DNA from: Lachnospiraceae bacterium
GTDB taxonomy: Bacteria > Bacillota > Clostridia > Lachnospirales > Lachnospiraceae
Direction of reading: 5' to 3'
DNA length: 64,000 nucleotides
NCBI GenBank assembly: GCA_015057505.1
Contig: SVEG01000012.1
Location: 24,791 to 88,790, forward strand
Positions 34,770 to 45,150 of this stretch are shown in pieces; the first letter of the stretch is position 1, and every line of letters begins with the position of its first letter. The notes beneath the pieces are model-generated. The model worked only from the letters and a program-made list of their open reading frames with translations. It did no database searches and was not told the DNA's origin. The position numbers were made by a program, and so were the translations under genes.

Positions 34770-36500
34770 TCAAAAATAACAATTATACTTTAATAAATTT
34801 GCTTTCAAACTCATAAGAGGCATAGGCCGCGAAAAAAAGAAGCCCTGTCCGACATCACACTTACTGTTTTTAAGGAATTCAACATGTTCTTCCGTCTCTA
34901 TTCCCTCGGCAATAACCTCCATCTGCAGATCTTTTGCCATGGAAATCGTATGTGTCATTACTATCTTACTCTTATCCTTGTTGGCTTCGTCCGCAAAAAA
35001 TTCCTTATCGATTTTGACAGTATCAACAGGAACATTTTTGAGCATGTTAAGTGAAGAATATCCCGAGCCAAAATCATCCATTTCAACCTTGAAACCAAGT
35101 GAATGTAATTCCGTCAATACATTATTCAGTTTGTCCGTATCACCAAGGAATATCGTTTCTGTAACTTCAAGCCTTAAATACTGCGGTGGAATTTTATATT
35201 TTTTTATAATACCGATAAGATAACCGATAACATCCCCACTGTAAATATGAAGTCTAGACAGGTTAACCGAAACAGGGACCGGCTCAACCCCCGCATCAAG
35301 CCATTTTCTGAGTAATTTACAAACCTCACAACAAACATATTCATCAAGTTTGATTATGAAACCATTACTTTCAAAAACAGGAATAAAACTGTCAGGAGTA
35401 ATAAGTCCCTTCTCGGGATGTTGCCATCTCACAAGCGCTTCCGCCCCCTTGAGTTCACCATCACTTAAATTAACTTTTGGCTGAAGATAAACAACAAACT
35501 GCCCTTCGGCAAGCGCCCTATGCATCTCGCTTTCAATTTCCTGCTCCATGATTATATCATTACGAAATTTATCACTGAAAAAAGCATAATATGTAAGCGC
35601 ACCTTTTTTGATTGTACGCTTGGCAATAAGTGCCCTTTCCCTCATAAGACCGATTGGAAGTGCCTTATCCTCACTACTTTCGGCAACAAACACACCAAAG
35701 GAGGTTGTAAGCGATATTTCCTTTGGATTATTATGAACCCTGTCATATATCTTATCAATAACCTTTATAATATCTTCCTTCTTTTTATACTTCATGAAAA
35801 TACTAAAGGTATCCGCATACATTCTCGAACATACCGCCATTTTCGGCGTAACCTTTTTAAGCACGGAAGCAGTATATTTCAGAATACTGTTACCGGTCTT
35901 TGTATCATATACTTCATTTACCACTTTAAATTTATTAATATCAAGAACAATTATACAGTATTTGCTATCAGGATTACTCCTTATAATTGTCTTAATCTCT
36001 TTATCAGCCTTCTCATCATTATAAAGACCTGTAAGGCTGTCATACTCTTCATAATCCTTTATCTGCTTAAATGCGGATAACTCATTGTTAACATCCTGAA
36101 TCATACCGATTTTACGGGTCAGATTACCAAGTCTCTCATCTGCATAATTACAAATTGAGACTCTAAACCATCTGTAAATTTTGTCCTCACACAGGATTCT
36201 GCAAATAACTGAATTCATTCCCTGCTTTTCTGTTTCACCAAACAATGAAAGATATACCGCCAAATCTTCCGGATGAATAAACTTAGACGCAACGCCATAA
36301 TCCGAAATATTTACATTCTCCCATTTTTGGTTTCCAAAATATTTTTCATAAACGGAATTGGCAAACACCATATGATTCTCACTGTCAAGTTCAAAAGTAA
36401 ATATATCTGCCTGAACAATAATAGTATCATATATCGATTCAAGAATTCCTGTCGTAGTTACGCACATTCCCCCAAATGTACTTTCACTTTTTTTTCTCAT
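34770..36500 (-). CDS. PAS-GGDEF(degenerate)-EAL c-di-GMP phosphodiesterase
   Basis: A PAS-like domain (about 30-145) precedes a GGDEF domain (about 160-305) whose active motif reads YADTF, so cyclase activity is unlikely. The EAL domain (about 325-575) keeps EALVRW, VNLS, LEVTE, DDFGSGYSSL, VKIDK and AEGIE, so phosphodiesterase activity is expected. No membrane helix is seen. Residue numbers count from an ATG 24 bases further upstream; I prefer the second ATG because GGGG lies before it and the promoter would leave only 14 bases before the first. It is monocistronic. Confidence 0.9.
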   Translation of the reverse strand: MRKKSESTFGGMCVTTTGILESIYDTIIVQADIFTFELDSENHMVFANSVYEKYFGNQKWENVNISDYGVASKFIHPEDLAVYLSLFGETEKQGMNSVICRILCEDKIYRWFRVSICNYADERLGNLTRKIGMIQDVNNELSAFKQIKDYEEYDSLTGLYNDEKADKEIKTIIRSNPDSKYCIIVLDINKFKVVNEVYDTKTGNSILKYTASVLKKVTPKMAVCSRMYADTFSIFMKYKKKEDIIKVIDKIYDRVHNNPKEISLTTSFGVFVAESSEDKALPIGLMRERALIAKRTIKKGALTYYAFFSDKFRNDIIMEQEIESEMHRALAEGQFVVYLQPKVNLSDGELKGAEALVRWQHPEKGLITPDSFIPVFESNGFIIKLDEYVCCEVCKLLRKWLDAGVEPVPVSVNLSRLHIYSGDVIGYLIGIIKKYKIPPQYLRLEVTETIFLGDTDKLNNVLTELHSLGFKVEMDDFGSGYSSLNMLKNVPVDTVKIDKEFFADEANKDKSKIVMTHTISMAKDLQMEVIAEGIETEEHVEFLKNSKCDVGQGFFFSRPMPLMSLKANLLKYNCYF

Positions 36501-36544
36501 AAAGTACCCCACTAACACATTCATCTATCTTACACACGCATATT

Positions 36545-36573
36545 ATTATATCCAATTTTATGTAAATCGTCAA
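36545..36573 (-). promoter_or_regulatory. Promoter of the EAL gene
   Basis: On the minus strand TTGACG (36573-36568), 17-base spacer, TATAAT (36550-36545). The -35 box starts five bases after the galT terminator. Confidence 0.75.
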
Positions 36574-36577
36574 TAAA

Positions 36578-36605
36578 GAAAAGCGGTGATATTTCACCGC
36601 TTTTC
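36578..36605 (-). terminator. Intrinsic terminator after galT
   Basis: GAAAAGCGGTGA and TCACCGCTTTTC pair perfectly over 12 bases with a 4-base loop. A short T-rich tract follows on the minus strand. Confidence 0.85.
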
Positions 36606-36631
36606 GATTTTTTTCGACACATTATTGTAAC

Positions 36632-38125
36632 CTATAATGAATTGACAAACTTTTCAAACGATTTTCGTCCCTCAGTGGTACTTTTGTACACTCCGGCATC
36701 CTCGAGAACTTTTTCAAAGACAAGTCCAATTTCTTTTTTAAGAATCTCTGTGATATTGTCTTTATTAATATCATCATATTTAACGATAAACTTGTCTACC
36801 CAGTCCGCATGCTTTTCAATCATATCATTTTTGCGGATATCTTCTTTGTTAAGGATTGCTTTCTTAAGTTCTTCTATCTCATCCTTAAGGCGCGCAGGAA
36901 GAACAGCAAGGCCCATAACTTCAATAAGACCAATATTCTCTTTCTTAATATGATGAAGCTCTGCATGAGGATGATATACACCCATCGGATGCTCTTCCGT
37001 AGTAATATTATTGCGGAGCGTTAAATCAAGCTCAAAAAGACCATCTTTGATTCTTGCAATCGGAGTAATTGTATTATGCGGTTCACCGTCTGTCTCAGCA
37101 AAAATAAATGCATCCTCATCCGTGTAACCTCTCCACGCTTCAAGAATATGATCTGCAAGCGCTATTATCCTGTCAGAATCCTTACCGCGAAGTCTGATTA
37201 CAGAAAGCGGCCATTTAACAATACCTGCTTCCACATCTTCAAAACCTTTTATGCTAAAGGTTTTCTCCATCGGTGCCTTTGCCATTGCAAACTCGTAATT
37301 ACCGCCCTGGAAATGGTCATGGCTCAAAATAGAGCCGCCTACAATAGGCAAATCCGCATTGGACCCAAGGAAATAGTGCGGAAACAATTTTACGAAGTCA
37401 AAAAGCTTCACAAAAGCAGCATGTTCTATCTTCATCGGTGTATGCTGTCCGTTAAACACGATACAGTGCTCGTTATAATATACGTAAGGTGAGTACTGGA
37501 ATCCCCACTGCTGATTATTAATCGTAATCGGGATAATTCTGTGATTATCTCTTGCCGGATGATTTACACGACCTGCATAGCCCTCATTCTCCATACAAAG
37601 AAGACATTTGGGATAACCGCTCTGCTTAGCAAGCTTAGCAGCGGCTATAGCCTTAGGATCCTTCTCCGGCTTGGAAAGGTTAATTGTAATATCAATCTCA
37701 CCATACTTGGTATCTACCGTCCACTTCATATCCTTCTTAACACGGTATGTACGAATATAATCCGTACTCTTGCTGAAATCATAAAAATATTCTGTTGCTG
37801 CCTTAGGTGATTCCTTATACAAATCTTTGAACTTACGTATTACTTCACTGGGTTTTGAAAGCATGCAGTTCATAAGCTTTGCATCAAACAAATCACGATA
37901 AACTACACTGTCATTCTCAAGAAGTCCGTTTTCCGCCGCATAATCAAGCAATTCTTTAAGTACTTCTTCCAACTCAACATTCTCATAATTCTCTACAGGT
38001 TCTTCATACTCTTCGATTCTAAGAAGGTTCAAAATCCTGTTGGTAACATATACAATATCTTCTTTTTCAATAAGCTTCTTCTCCAAACCATAGCAAACAA
38101 GCTTCTTAATTGATTGTTCTATCAT
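36632..38125 (-). CDS. galT: UDP-glucose-hexose-1-phosphate uridylyltransferase, type 2
   Basis: It swaps UDP between glucose-1-phosphate and galactose-1-phosphate in the Leloir pathway. The 497-residue length and motifs CLLCMENEGYAGRVNHPARDNHRIIP and GGSILSHDHFQGG (HxH catalytic region) place it in the Firmicute type-2 family. GGGAGAGG precedes the ATG. It follows galK by 33 bases and ends at a terminator. galE and galM are not in the window. Confidence 0.96.
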   Translation of the reverse strand: MIEQSIKKLVCYGLEKKLIEKEDIVYVTNRILNLLRIEEYEEPVENYENVELEEVLKELLDYAAENGLLENDSVVYRDLFDAKLMNCMLSKPSEVIRKFKDLYKESPKAATEYFYDFSKSTDYIRTYRVKKDMKWTVDTKYGEIDITINLSKPEKDPKAIAAAKLAKQSGYPKCLLCMENEGYAGRVNHPARDNHRIIPITINNQQWGFQYSPYVYYNEHCIVFNGQHTPMKIEHAAFVKLFDFVKLFPHYFLGSNADLPIVGGSILSHDHFQGGNYEFAMAKAPMEKTFSIKGFEDVEAGIVKWPLSVIRLRGKDSDRIIALADHILEAWRGYTDEDAFIFAETDGEPHNTITPIARIKDGLFELDLTLRNNITTEEHPMGVYHPHAELHHIKKENIGLIEVMGLAVLPARLKDEIEELKKAILNKEDIRKNDMIEKHADWVDKFIVKYDDINKDNITEILKKEIGLVFEKVLEDAGVYKSTTEGRKSFEKFVNSL

Positions 38126-38158
38126 AGTCCTCTCCCGGTTAATTATTATAGCATCGGA

Positions 38159-39325
38159 TTAGTTAAGCACTCCGCCGCCTTGGCCTACTTCAACAACATA
38201 AAAATCCGCAGCATATCCGATAGTATTTTTATACGCTTCGCCTACATTCTTAATAAAATCTTCAACACAATCATTTTCAACAATACTTACTGTGCAACCG
38301 CCAAAGCCCGCACCAGTCATACGTGAGCCGATAACGCCCTTCTGCGCCCATGAATTCTCAACAAGAGTGTCAAGCTCCTTACCTGTAACTTCATAATCAT
38401 CACGAAGTGATACATGTGAAGCATTCATAAGTTCACCAAACAACTTAAGGTCACCGTCCTGCAAAGCTTTAACAGCCTTGATTGTTCTCTGATTCTCATA
38501 TACGGCGTGCTTAGCTCTCTTTTCCCATACAGGATTGCCGATAAGTGCTTTATTAGCCTCAAATTCCTCCTCTGTAAGTTCTCCGAGACTCTTAATTGAA
38601 AGCTTCTCCTGGAGCTTTGCAAGGGCTGACTCGCACTCGCTTCTTCTCTCGTTATATTTTGAATCACCAAGTCCTCTCTTTTTGTTACTGCACGCAATTA
38701 CAATCTTGGCATTTTCAAGCTTAATAGGGGCATACTGATAGGAAAGATCCGCAGTATCAAGGAAAATAGCATTGTCCTTCTTGCCCATTGCGATTGCAAA
38801 CTGGTCCATAATTCCACAATTAACACCATTAAATTTGTTCTCTGAATACTGGCCGATAAGCGCAATGTCAATCATGTTTACATCAAAGCCAAACAAATCC
38901 TTAAGAATAACACCTGTAATTACTTCAACGGATGCAGAGGATGAAAGTCCCGAACCGTTCGGAATATTACCGAAAATCACCATATCAAAACCGTAGGGAA
39001 CATCATAGCCTTTCTCCTTAAAAGCCCAAATAACTCCTTTCGGATAATTAGCCCAGTTATCTTCCTGCTTATTAACAAGTTCATTAATATCTGACTCAAT
39101 TACACCGAGTCTCTCAAAATTCATTGAATAAAAACGCAATTTACTATCGTTACGTTTTCTTGCAACACCGTAAGTACCTATGGTAAGTGCACACGGAAAT
39201 ACATGTCCGCCATTGTAATCAGTATGCTCACCAATCAAATTCACTCTTCCCGGTGCAAAATATGAACGGATGTCTCCGTCCTGTCCAAAAATCTCCACAA
39301 ATTTGTCAAAAGTTTTTGTTCTCAT
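38159..39325 (-). CDS. galK: Galactokinase
   Basis: It phosphorylates galactose at C1. Signatures of the GHMP kinase family are GRVNLIGEHTDYNGGHVFP, GNIPNGSGLSSSASVEV (ATP loop) and MTGAGFGGCTVSIV. The start MRTKTFDKF has AAAGGAGAAGG directly upstream; a longer frame of 14 codons lacks a ribosome site. The length from here is 388 residues. It forms a galKT operon. Confidence 0.96.
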   Translation of the reverse strand: MRTKTFDKFVEIFGQDGDIRSYFAPGRVNLIGEHTDYNGGHVFPCALTIGTYGVARKRNDSKLRFYSMNFERLGVIESDINELVNKQEDNWANYPKGVIWAFKEKGYDVPYGFDMVIFGNIPNGSGLSSSASVEVITGVILKDLFGFDVNMIDIALIGQYSENKFNGVNCGIMDQFAIAMGKKDNAIFLDTADLSYQYAPIKLENAKIVIACSNKKRGLGDSKYNERRSECESALAKLQEKLSIKSLGELTEEEFEANKALIGNPVWEKRAKHAVYENQRTIKAVKALQDGDLKLFGELMNASHVSLRDDYEVTGKELDTLVENSWAQKGVIGSRMTGAGFGGCTVSIVENDCVEDFIKNVGEAYKNTIGYAADFYVVEVGQGGGVLN

Positions 39326-39400
39326 ATCCTTCTCCTTTACACAACAATTATATTTATAGTAATACACCGACCAAATTTCGTAAATGTATTATTTTATCCA

Positions 39401-40300
39401 TTAATCAAAGCAAAAATTAATATATTTTTTGTCAAATCTTATATTTTTTACAATTTTTTCCACCTGTGCCGTATTCGCCATCATTGCATATGGCACTGTA
39501 TGGAAGGGATATTCCTCAAAAGGCTCCTTAATATTCAAAAACCTTACCCTATCACAATTATACTCAACTGCAATTCTATATACAACAGACAATTTTAGAT
39601 TTGTCTCTCGTATCTGCAAAACCTTACCGTCGATATCGCCTATTATATACGGTGTTGTATCTCCCAAAGCCGATACATCAGTCTTGTCTGTTGCCTCACT
39701 ATCACTTGCAATATTCCAAGCAAATCCGTCTGAGTACCTATTTTCTTTTATCGCAAATTCAAGATTATCCGCATTCCATAAAAAAGCATTGCTTCCGTAT
39801 GCTTCGTTTCTTGCCTTTATCAAAGTCTCAATGTTAATATCTGTCTTTTTTATCCCACCAACAAACTTCTTGGAAGGATCAACACTTATTTCCTGCTCCG
39901 TACGTACAAACACATCCATAAAACCTCTCTGCGCATAATACTTTCGAAGCTTCGACGAGCTCGGAACAAGACATAGTTCTGCATTGTCTTTTCTTGCATA
40001 GACTTTAGCAAAATCAAGCATTTCCTTTGCGATTCCTTTACCTCTGTATTCCTCATCAACACAAAGCGCATATAAATAATATGTTTTTATATCCAAATCA
40101 CCATCGAAAGCTACAAGCCTTCCCGGCATAAGAAACATCATACCGGCAATTTTCTTTTCTTCGCGATACAAGAAAAGCGCATTTTCAGCAGGACAATTCT
40201 GAAGAAAAAATTCAACATAGTGCCTCTCATCATCAAAACACTGCTGCCATAAACGAATTACTTCTTCCCTGTCTGCTATTAAATGCGCTCTTTGAATCAT
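39401..40300 (-). CDS. GNAT acetyltransferase with C-terminal extension (Eis-like)
   Basis: The GNAT core lies in the first 150 residues: REEKKIAGMMFLMPG, then the acetyl-CoA loop VDEEYRGKGIAKEML and YAQRGF. The C-terminal half (about 155-299) ends in a domain suggestive of the sterol-carrier-like part of Eis proteins (VEYNCDRVRFLNIKEP). Substrate unknown. AGGGAG precedes the ATG. A DUF2156 protein follows upstream by 40 bases; both may modify surface or small amines. Confidence 0.82.
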   Translation of the reverse strand: MIQRAHLIADREEVIRLWQQCFDDERHYVEFFLQNCPAENALFLYREEKKIAGMMFLMPGRLVAFDGDLDIKTYYLYALCVDEEYRGKGIAKEMLDFAKVYARKDNAELCLVPSSSKLRKYYAQRGFMDVFVRTEQEISVDPSKKFVGGIKKTDINIETLIKARNEAYGSNAFLWNADNLEFAIKENRYSDGFAWNIASDSEATDKTDVSALGDTTPYIIGDIDGKVLQIRETNLKLSVVYRIAVEYNCDRVRFLNIKEPFEEYPFHTVPYAMMANTAQVEKIVKNIRFDKKYINFCFD

Positions 40301-40340
40301 TATTTCGTTCTCCCTTCAAAACTATTGTTTCAAAGTAGTA

Positions 40341-41231
40341 CTATTGCTTAAAAACTGCTGCAAATTTCTCGACCATAATATCCGGTCCGTAAGAAAGCTT
40401 CGCTTTGCGAAGTCCTTCCTCACCCATGTCTTCTTCCCGATTAATATAACGATACTGCTGACAGCAATTTGCAACAAACTGCTGATTTATCATGGGGTAA
40501 GCACCCTGAATATCCGCAAATGCCTTTTCAAAATGCACAACTAACATGTCGTCAGTGATTGCTTCTCCGAGTGTATATGCAATAACCTTGCCGCCAAGTC
40601 TTAAAAGACCTCCGACAAAGCCCAACTTACGGTAGTTGGCAAATGCGCACCTTACAGCGCATTCTTCCTCACTAACACTCTCTGACTTACCCGCTGAATA
40701 ACGTCTGCACCACTCATTATTCATGGCAATACACTCGTCAAAATTCTCTTCGGAAATCACTTCGAATTCCCAATTATCGTTATCCTTAAATCTTGCGATA
40801 TGATTCCTCTTGCCATGCAGTTTACTGCCGGAAAGCTTTGTCAGCTTCTCAGTCGTATAGACATAATCCCAATCATCCCGACAGTCCTTAAATTCAAACA
40901 TACCGGGAAAGAAAGCTTCAAGCTCATCCTTGCATGGACTTGCAATTCCAAAAAAACCAAATGGCAGTCCACGCTCTTTTGAATCCTCCATCAAGGCAAG
41001 GAGCACCGCTTTGGTGTCTCCTTCCCCGAACGGATATAAATACTCTCTAAAATCTTCAAAATCATTTACAATACAGCACATACCGCCGACATAAGCAATT
41101 TTTACATGATATGCATTTTTCCAGATAAACAAATTGCCTGCTGAGTACTCACATGCAGTATATCCTGACACTTTATTACACTGTCTTATCCGGTCAATGT
41201 CCTCGCTCGTCATACCACGAAACTCTATCAT
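40341..41231 (-). CDS. DUF2156 domain protein (GNAT-fold, MprF-C-terminus-like)
   Basis: The family resembles the aminoacyl-phosphatidylglycerol synthase domain of MprF. Diagnostic blocks are GKRNHIARFK, LGGKVIAYTLGEAI, VVHFEKAFADIQGAYPMIN and INREEDMGEEGLRKAKLSY. No membrane domain is present, so it is a stand-alone cytosolic protein. The start MIEFRGMT has AAGAGG upstream and is preferred over a GTG six codons earlier. Substrate unknown. Confidence 0.85.
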   Translation of the reverse strand: MIEFRGMTSEDIDRIRQCNKVSGYTACEYSAGNLFIWKNAYHVKIAYVGGMCCIVNDFEDFREYLYPFGEGDTKAVLLALMEDSKERGLPFGFFGIASPCKDELEAFFPGMFEFKDCRDDWDYVYTTEKLTKLSGSKLHGKRNHIARFKDNDNWEFEVISEENFDECIAMNNEWCRRYSAGKSESVSEEECAVRCAFANYRKLGFVGGLLRLGGKVIAYTLGEAITDDMLVVHFEKAFADIQGAYPMINQQFVANCCQQYRYINREEDMGEEGLRKAKLSYGPDIMVEKFAAVFKQ

Positions 41232-41261
41232 ATAAGCCTCTTCTTTCACTATAAATCATTA

Positions 41262-44200
41262 TTATTTAAAATACTTAACACCTGATTCAAATATCTTAAG
41301 ATCCTGCTCGCCATAGATGTTAATAGCTACTGCGTTATCTCTACGCTCTGAGTGAGCCATCTTACCAAATACACGTCCGTCAGGGCTTGTAATACCTTCA
41401 ATAGAGCAGTAAGAACCGTTAACATTCCACTCTTCATCCATTGAGATATTGCCGTTAGGATCACAGTACTGTGTAGCTACCTGTCCGTTAGCAAACAACT
41501 TCTTAATCCACTCATCGTTAGCAACAAAACGGCCTTCACCATGTGATGCAGGGTTTGTATAAACGCCACCGTTTGTTGCAAGCTGCAACCAAGGTGATTT
41601 GTTGGAAACAACCTTTGTATAAACCATCTTAGAGATATGGCGGTTAATTGTGTTAAATGTCAAAGTAGGAGCGTTCTCATCCTGTCCTGTAATCTCGCCG
41701 TTAGGAACAAGACCAAGCTTGATAAGTGCCTGGAAACCGTTACAGATACCGAGCGCAAGACCATCTCTCTCGTTAAGGAGCTTCTCAACTGCTTCCTTCA
41801 TCTTGGCATTTCTGAATGCTGTAGCGAAGAACTTAGCTGAACCATCGGGTTCGTCACCTGCACTGAATCCACCGGGGAACATAATAATCTGAGCCTTGTT
41901 GATTGCTTTTTCAAATTCATCAACTGATTCTCTGATATCGTTTGCGCTTAAGTTGCGGAATACCTTTACGATAACGTCTGCGCCTGCACGCTCAAATGCC
42001 TTCGTACTGTCATACTCACAGTTTGTACCAGGGAATACAGGAATAAACACGGTAGGTTTTGCCACTTTATTCTTGCAAACGTAAATCTTATCAGCATTGT
42101 ATACAGGTGTTTCTACCTTTGTTGTCTCTTTAACTGCCTTTGTGGGGAATACTTTTTCAAGCTTCTTAGTCCATGCAGTCAAAGCTTCATCCATAGAAAT
42201 CTTAACATCCTTGTAGATAATAGCCTGTGCATCGTTAACCTCGCCGACTAACTCGTAAGGAACGTTAATTGCAGCCGTATCGGCCACCTCGGCAATGATG
42301 TCACCGTATGCCGGTGCAAACAAATCATCTGCCTTAATATCATCATATATTGTAAATCCTAATTTGTTACCGAAAGACATCTTACTTACTGCCTCTGCAA
42401 TACCGTTGGCACCGAGTGCGTAAGCTGAAACAATAACCTTCTTCTGCGCAAGTGCATGTACAGCTTCATACAATGCTGTAACCTTCTCAAATACCGGAAC
42501 ATCATACTCGTCCTTAGCGATGCTGAAACGAACAAGCTTGTTGCCGGCTTTCTTAAGCTCAGGAGTAACGATATCCTGATGTTTTGCAATATCAACTGCA
42601 AAAGATACAAGTGTCGGAGGCACGTCAATATCCTGGAATGTGCCTGACATACTGTCCTTACCGCCGATTGACGGAAGACCGAAACCGATCTGTGCCTTAT
42701 ATGCACCGAGAAGTGCCGCAAAAGGCTGGCTCCAACGCTTAGGATCTTCTGTCATACGTCTGAAGTATTCCTGGAAAGTAAACCTAATCTTCTTATAATC
42801 ACCACCACCTGCAACAATCTTGGCAACTGATTCTACAACTGCATAGATTGCGCCGTGGTAAGGACTCCAGCTTGAAAGATACGGGTTAAAACCGTAGCTC
42901 ATCATTGTTACTGTATCTGTCTTACCCTTAAGAACAGGAAGCTTAGCTACCATTGTCTGTGTCTCTGTAAGCTGGTACTGTCCGCCGTAAGGCATAAGAA
43001 CGCTTCCTGCACCGATTGAACTGTCGAACATCTCAACAAGTCCCTTCTGAGAACAAACATTAAGATCTGATAAAGTATCAATCCACTTTGCTCTTACATC
43101 ATCTACCTTCTCGTTAACAAAGTACTTGCTGTCTACATTAGGCATCTCAACATAAACATTAGTTTCCTGATGTGCACCGTTAGTATCAAGGAATGCTCTT
43201 GAAATATTAACGATCTCTTTGCCTCTCCATGACATAACGAGTCTCGGGCTCTCTGTAACAACAGCTACTTCAATTGCCTCAAGATTCTCTTCTGCCGCAT
43301 ACTTCATAAATTCTGCAACATCCTTGGGTGCGATAACCACTGCCATACGCTCCTGTGACTCTGAAATAGCAATTTCCGTTCCGTCAAGACCTTCGTACTT
43401 CTTCGGCACTTTATCAAGATTAATATCAAGTCCTGCTGCAAGTTCACCGATGGCAACTGATACACCGCCGGCACCGAAGTCATTACACTTCTTAATAAGG
43501 CAGCTTACTTCAGGTCTTCTGAATAAACGCTGTAACTTTCTCTCTGTAGGTGCATTACCCTTCTGAACTTCTGCACCACATGTCTCGATTGAAGCTTCTG
43601 TATGAACCTTTGAAGAACCTGTTGCACCGCCACAACCGTCACGGCCTGTTCTTCCGCCAAGTAAAATTATGATATCGCCCGGATCTGATGTCTCACGGAT
43701 TACGCTCTTTCTGGGAGCTGCACCCATAACTGCACCGATTTCCATTCTCTTCGCAACATAGTTAGGATGATAAATCTCTTTTACATAGCCTGTTGCAAGA
43801 CCAATCTGATTACCATATGAGCTGTAACCGTCAGCTGCACCGCGAACAAGCTTCTTCTGAGGGAGCTTACCCTTCATTGTATCATCAATAGATACTGTCG
43901 GGTCTGCCGCACCTGTTACACGCATAGCCTGATATACATAAGTTCTTCCTGAGAGCGGATCTCTGATCGCACCGCCGAGACATGTAGCGGCACCGCCGAA
44001 AGGCTCAATCTCTGTAGGATGATTGTGTGTCTCGTTCTTGAAGTTAACAAGCCACTCTTCTTCAACTCCGTCAATCTCTACGGGAACAACGATACTACAT
44101 GCATTAATCTCTTCTGACTCTTCCTGATCTGCAAGCTTGCCTTCTGCTTTAAGTCTGCGCATTGCAATCAAAGCAAGATCCATAAGGCACATGTACTTGT

Positions 44201-45014
44201 CGTCTCTGCCCTTGAAAATATTCTCTCTGTCTTTTACATAAGCGCCATAAGTATCTACAATTTCTTTGTTGTAGAAGCCCTGCTCAAACTCGACATTCTT
44301 AAGCTCTGTTGAGAATGTTGTATGACGGCAGTGATCTGACCAATATGTATCAAGTACACGAATCTCAGTCATGGAAGGATCACGTTTCTCTTCTGCCTTA
44401 AAATAATTCTGAATATGGCAGAAATCCTTAAATGTCATTGCAAGTCCAAGTGATGCATATAGCTCTTTAAGCTTGTCTTCTGCAAGATCACAGAAGCCAT
44501 CAAAAATACTTACATCTGCCGGCTCATCAAATACTGTTATAAGAGTCTCCGGCTTAACCATATCTGTCTCTCTTGAATCTACAGGGTTAATACAATATTT
44601 CTTGATCTTATCAAATTCTTCGTCAGTAATTACACCTGTAATAACATATGTTACGGCCGTTTTGATAACAGGATTCTCTTCCTCGTTAAGAAATCTTACA
44701 CACTGCACCGCAGAGTCAGCTCTCTGATCAAACTGTCCCGGTAAATATTCAACCGAAAAAACTCTCGAATTATCATCCATCTCGATGTTCTCTTTAAATA
44801 AAGTATCCACCGGCGGTTCTGAAAATACTGTGCTACATGCTGTTTCAAATATCTCATCAGAAATATTCTCTACGTCATATCTGATTAATACACGTACTTT
44901 TGTTACCGAATTAATTCCAAGATAGCTCTTAATCTCTTCTGAAAGTTCTCTTGCCTTCCCATCAAAAGGCGCTTTTTTCTCGACATAAACACGTCTTACT
45001 GTCGCTGTACTCAT
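41262..45014 (-). CDS. purL: Phosphoribosylformylglycinamidine synthase, single-chain
   Basis: A 1250-residue PurL that carries the synthase domains and a C-terminal glutaminase in one chain, unlike the PurS/PurQ/PurL trio of Bacillus. The N-terminal PurS-like part ends before DTYWSDHCRHTTFSTEL; FKNETHNHPTEIEPFGGAATCLGG is the ATP/FGAR site. The glutaminase has VFPGTNCEYD and GICNGFQALI with the nucleophilic Cys. The start MSTATVRRVY has GGAGGG before it; a longer frame reaches into the promoter. It is a lone pur gene here. Confidence 0.96.
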   Translation of the reverse strand: MSTATVRRVYVEKKAPFDGKARELSEEIKSYLGINSVTKVRVLIRYDVENISDEIFETACSTVFSEPPVDTLFKENIEMDDNSRVFSVEYLPGQFDQRADSAVQCVRFLNEEENPVIKTAVTYVITGVITDEEFDKIKKYCINPVDSRETDMVKPETLITVFDEPADVSIFDGFCDLAEDKLKELYASLGLAMTFKDFCHIQNYFKAEEKRDPSMTEIRVLDTYWSDHCRHTTFSTELKNVEFEQGFYNKEIVDTYGAYVKDRENIFKGRDDKYMCLMDLALIAMRRLKAEGKLADQEESEEINACSIVVPVEIDGVEEEWLVNFKNETHNHPTEIEPFGGAATCLGGAIRDPLSGRTYVYQAMRVTGAADPTVSIDDTMKGKLPQKKLVRGAADGYSSYGNQIGLATGYVKEIYHPNYVAKRMEIGAVMGAAPRKSVIRETSDPGDIIILLGGRTGRDGCGGATGSSKVHTEASIETCGAEVQKGNAPTERKLQRLFRRPEVSCLIKKCNDFGAGGVSVAIGELAAGLDINLDKVPKKYEGLDGTEIAISESQERMAVVIAPKDVAEFMKYAAEENLEAIEVAVVTESPRLVMSWRGKEIVNISRAFLDTNGAHQETNVYVEMPNVDSKYFVNEKVDDVRAKWIDTLSDLNVCSQKGLVEMFDSSIGAGSVLMPYGGQYQLTETQTMVAKLPVLKGKTDTVTMMSYGFNPYLSSWSPYHGAIYAVVESVAKIVAGGGDYKKIRFTFQEYFRRMTEDPKRWSQPFAALLGAYKAQIGFGLPSIGGKDSMSGTFQDIDVPPTLVSFAVDIAKHQDIVTPELKKAGNKLVRFSIAKDEYDVPVFEKVTALYEAVHALAQKKVIVSAYALGANGIAEAVSKMSFGNKLGFTIYDDIKADDLFAPAYGDIIAEVADTAAINVPYELVGEVNDAQAIIYKDVKISMDEALTAWTKKLEKVFPTKAVKETTKVETPVYNADKIYVCKNKVAKPTVFIPVFPGTNCEYDSTKAFERAGADVIVKVFRNLSANDIRESVDEFEKAINKAQIIMFPGGFSAGDEPDGSAKFFATAFRNAKMKEAVEKLLNERDGLALGICNGFQALIKLGLVPNGEITGQDENAPTLTFNTINRHISKMVYTKVVSNKSPWLQLATNGGVYTNPASHGEGRFVANDEWIKKLFANGQVATQYCDPNGNISMDEEWNVNGSYCSIEGITSPDGRVFGKMAHSERRDNAVAINIYGEQDLKIFESGVKYFK

Positions 45015-45096
45015 ATGTTCCCTCCGTAAATTTTCTTTACCCGGATTATCTATGTTAATTCCGAGCTTTTGTAGATAACATTTTATCCCTATATAC

Positions 45097-45150
45097 AATA
45101 ATAACATAAGATATATCATAAGTAAAATCAATATATCTTATGCTATTATT
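45097..45150. repeat. Long palindrome over the purL promoter and transcription start
   Basis: CATAAGATATAT (45105-45116) and ATATATCTTATG (45131-45142) are perfect arms; after one mismatch AATAATA and TATTATT extend them to 20 bp. The loop is 14 bases. It covers the predicted -10 and start site, so it is either a repressor operator or a 5' stabilising RNA hairpin. Confidence 0.65.

Noticed and set aside
35520..36080. A 186-codon plus-strand open frame
   Set aside because: It is antisense to the GGDEF/EAL gene, whose motifs are secure, and has low-complexity hydrophobic composition.
43219..43566. A 115-codon plus-strand frame
   Set aside because: Antisense to purL, no ribosome site or promoter.
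41262..45014. Separate purS, purL and purQ genes
   Set aside because: All three regions are in one uninterrupted frame with no internal ribosome site seen.
45014..45131. N-terminal 39-residue hydrophobic extension of PurL
   Set aside because: It would begin inside the palindrome and before or at the transcript start, and PurL is cytosolic.
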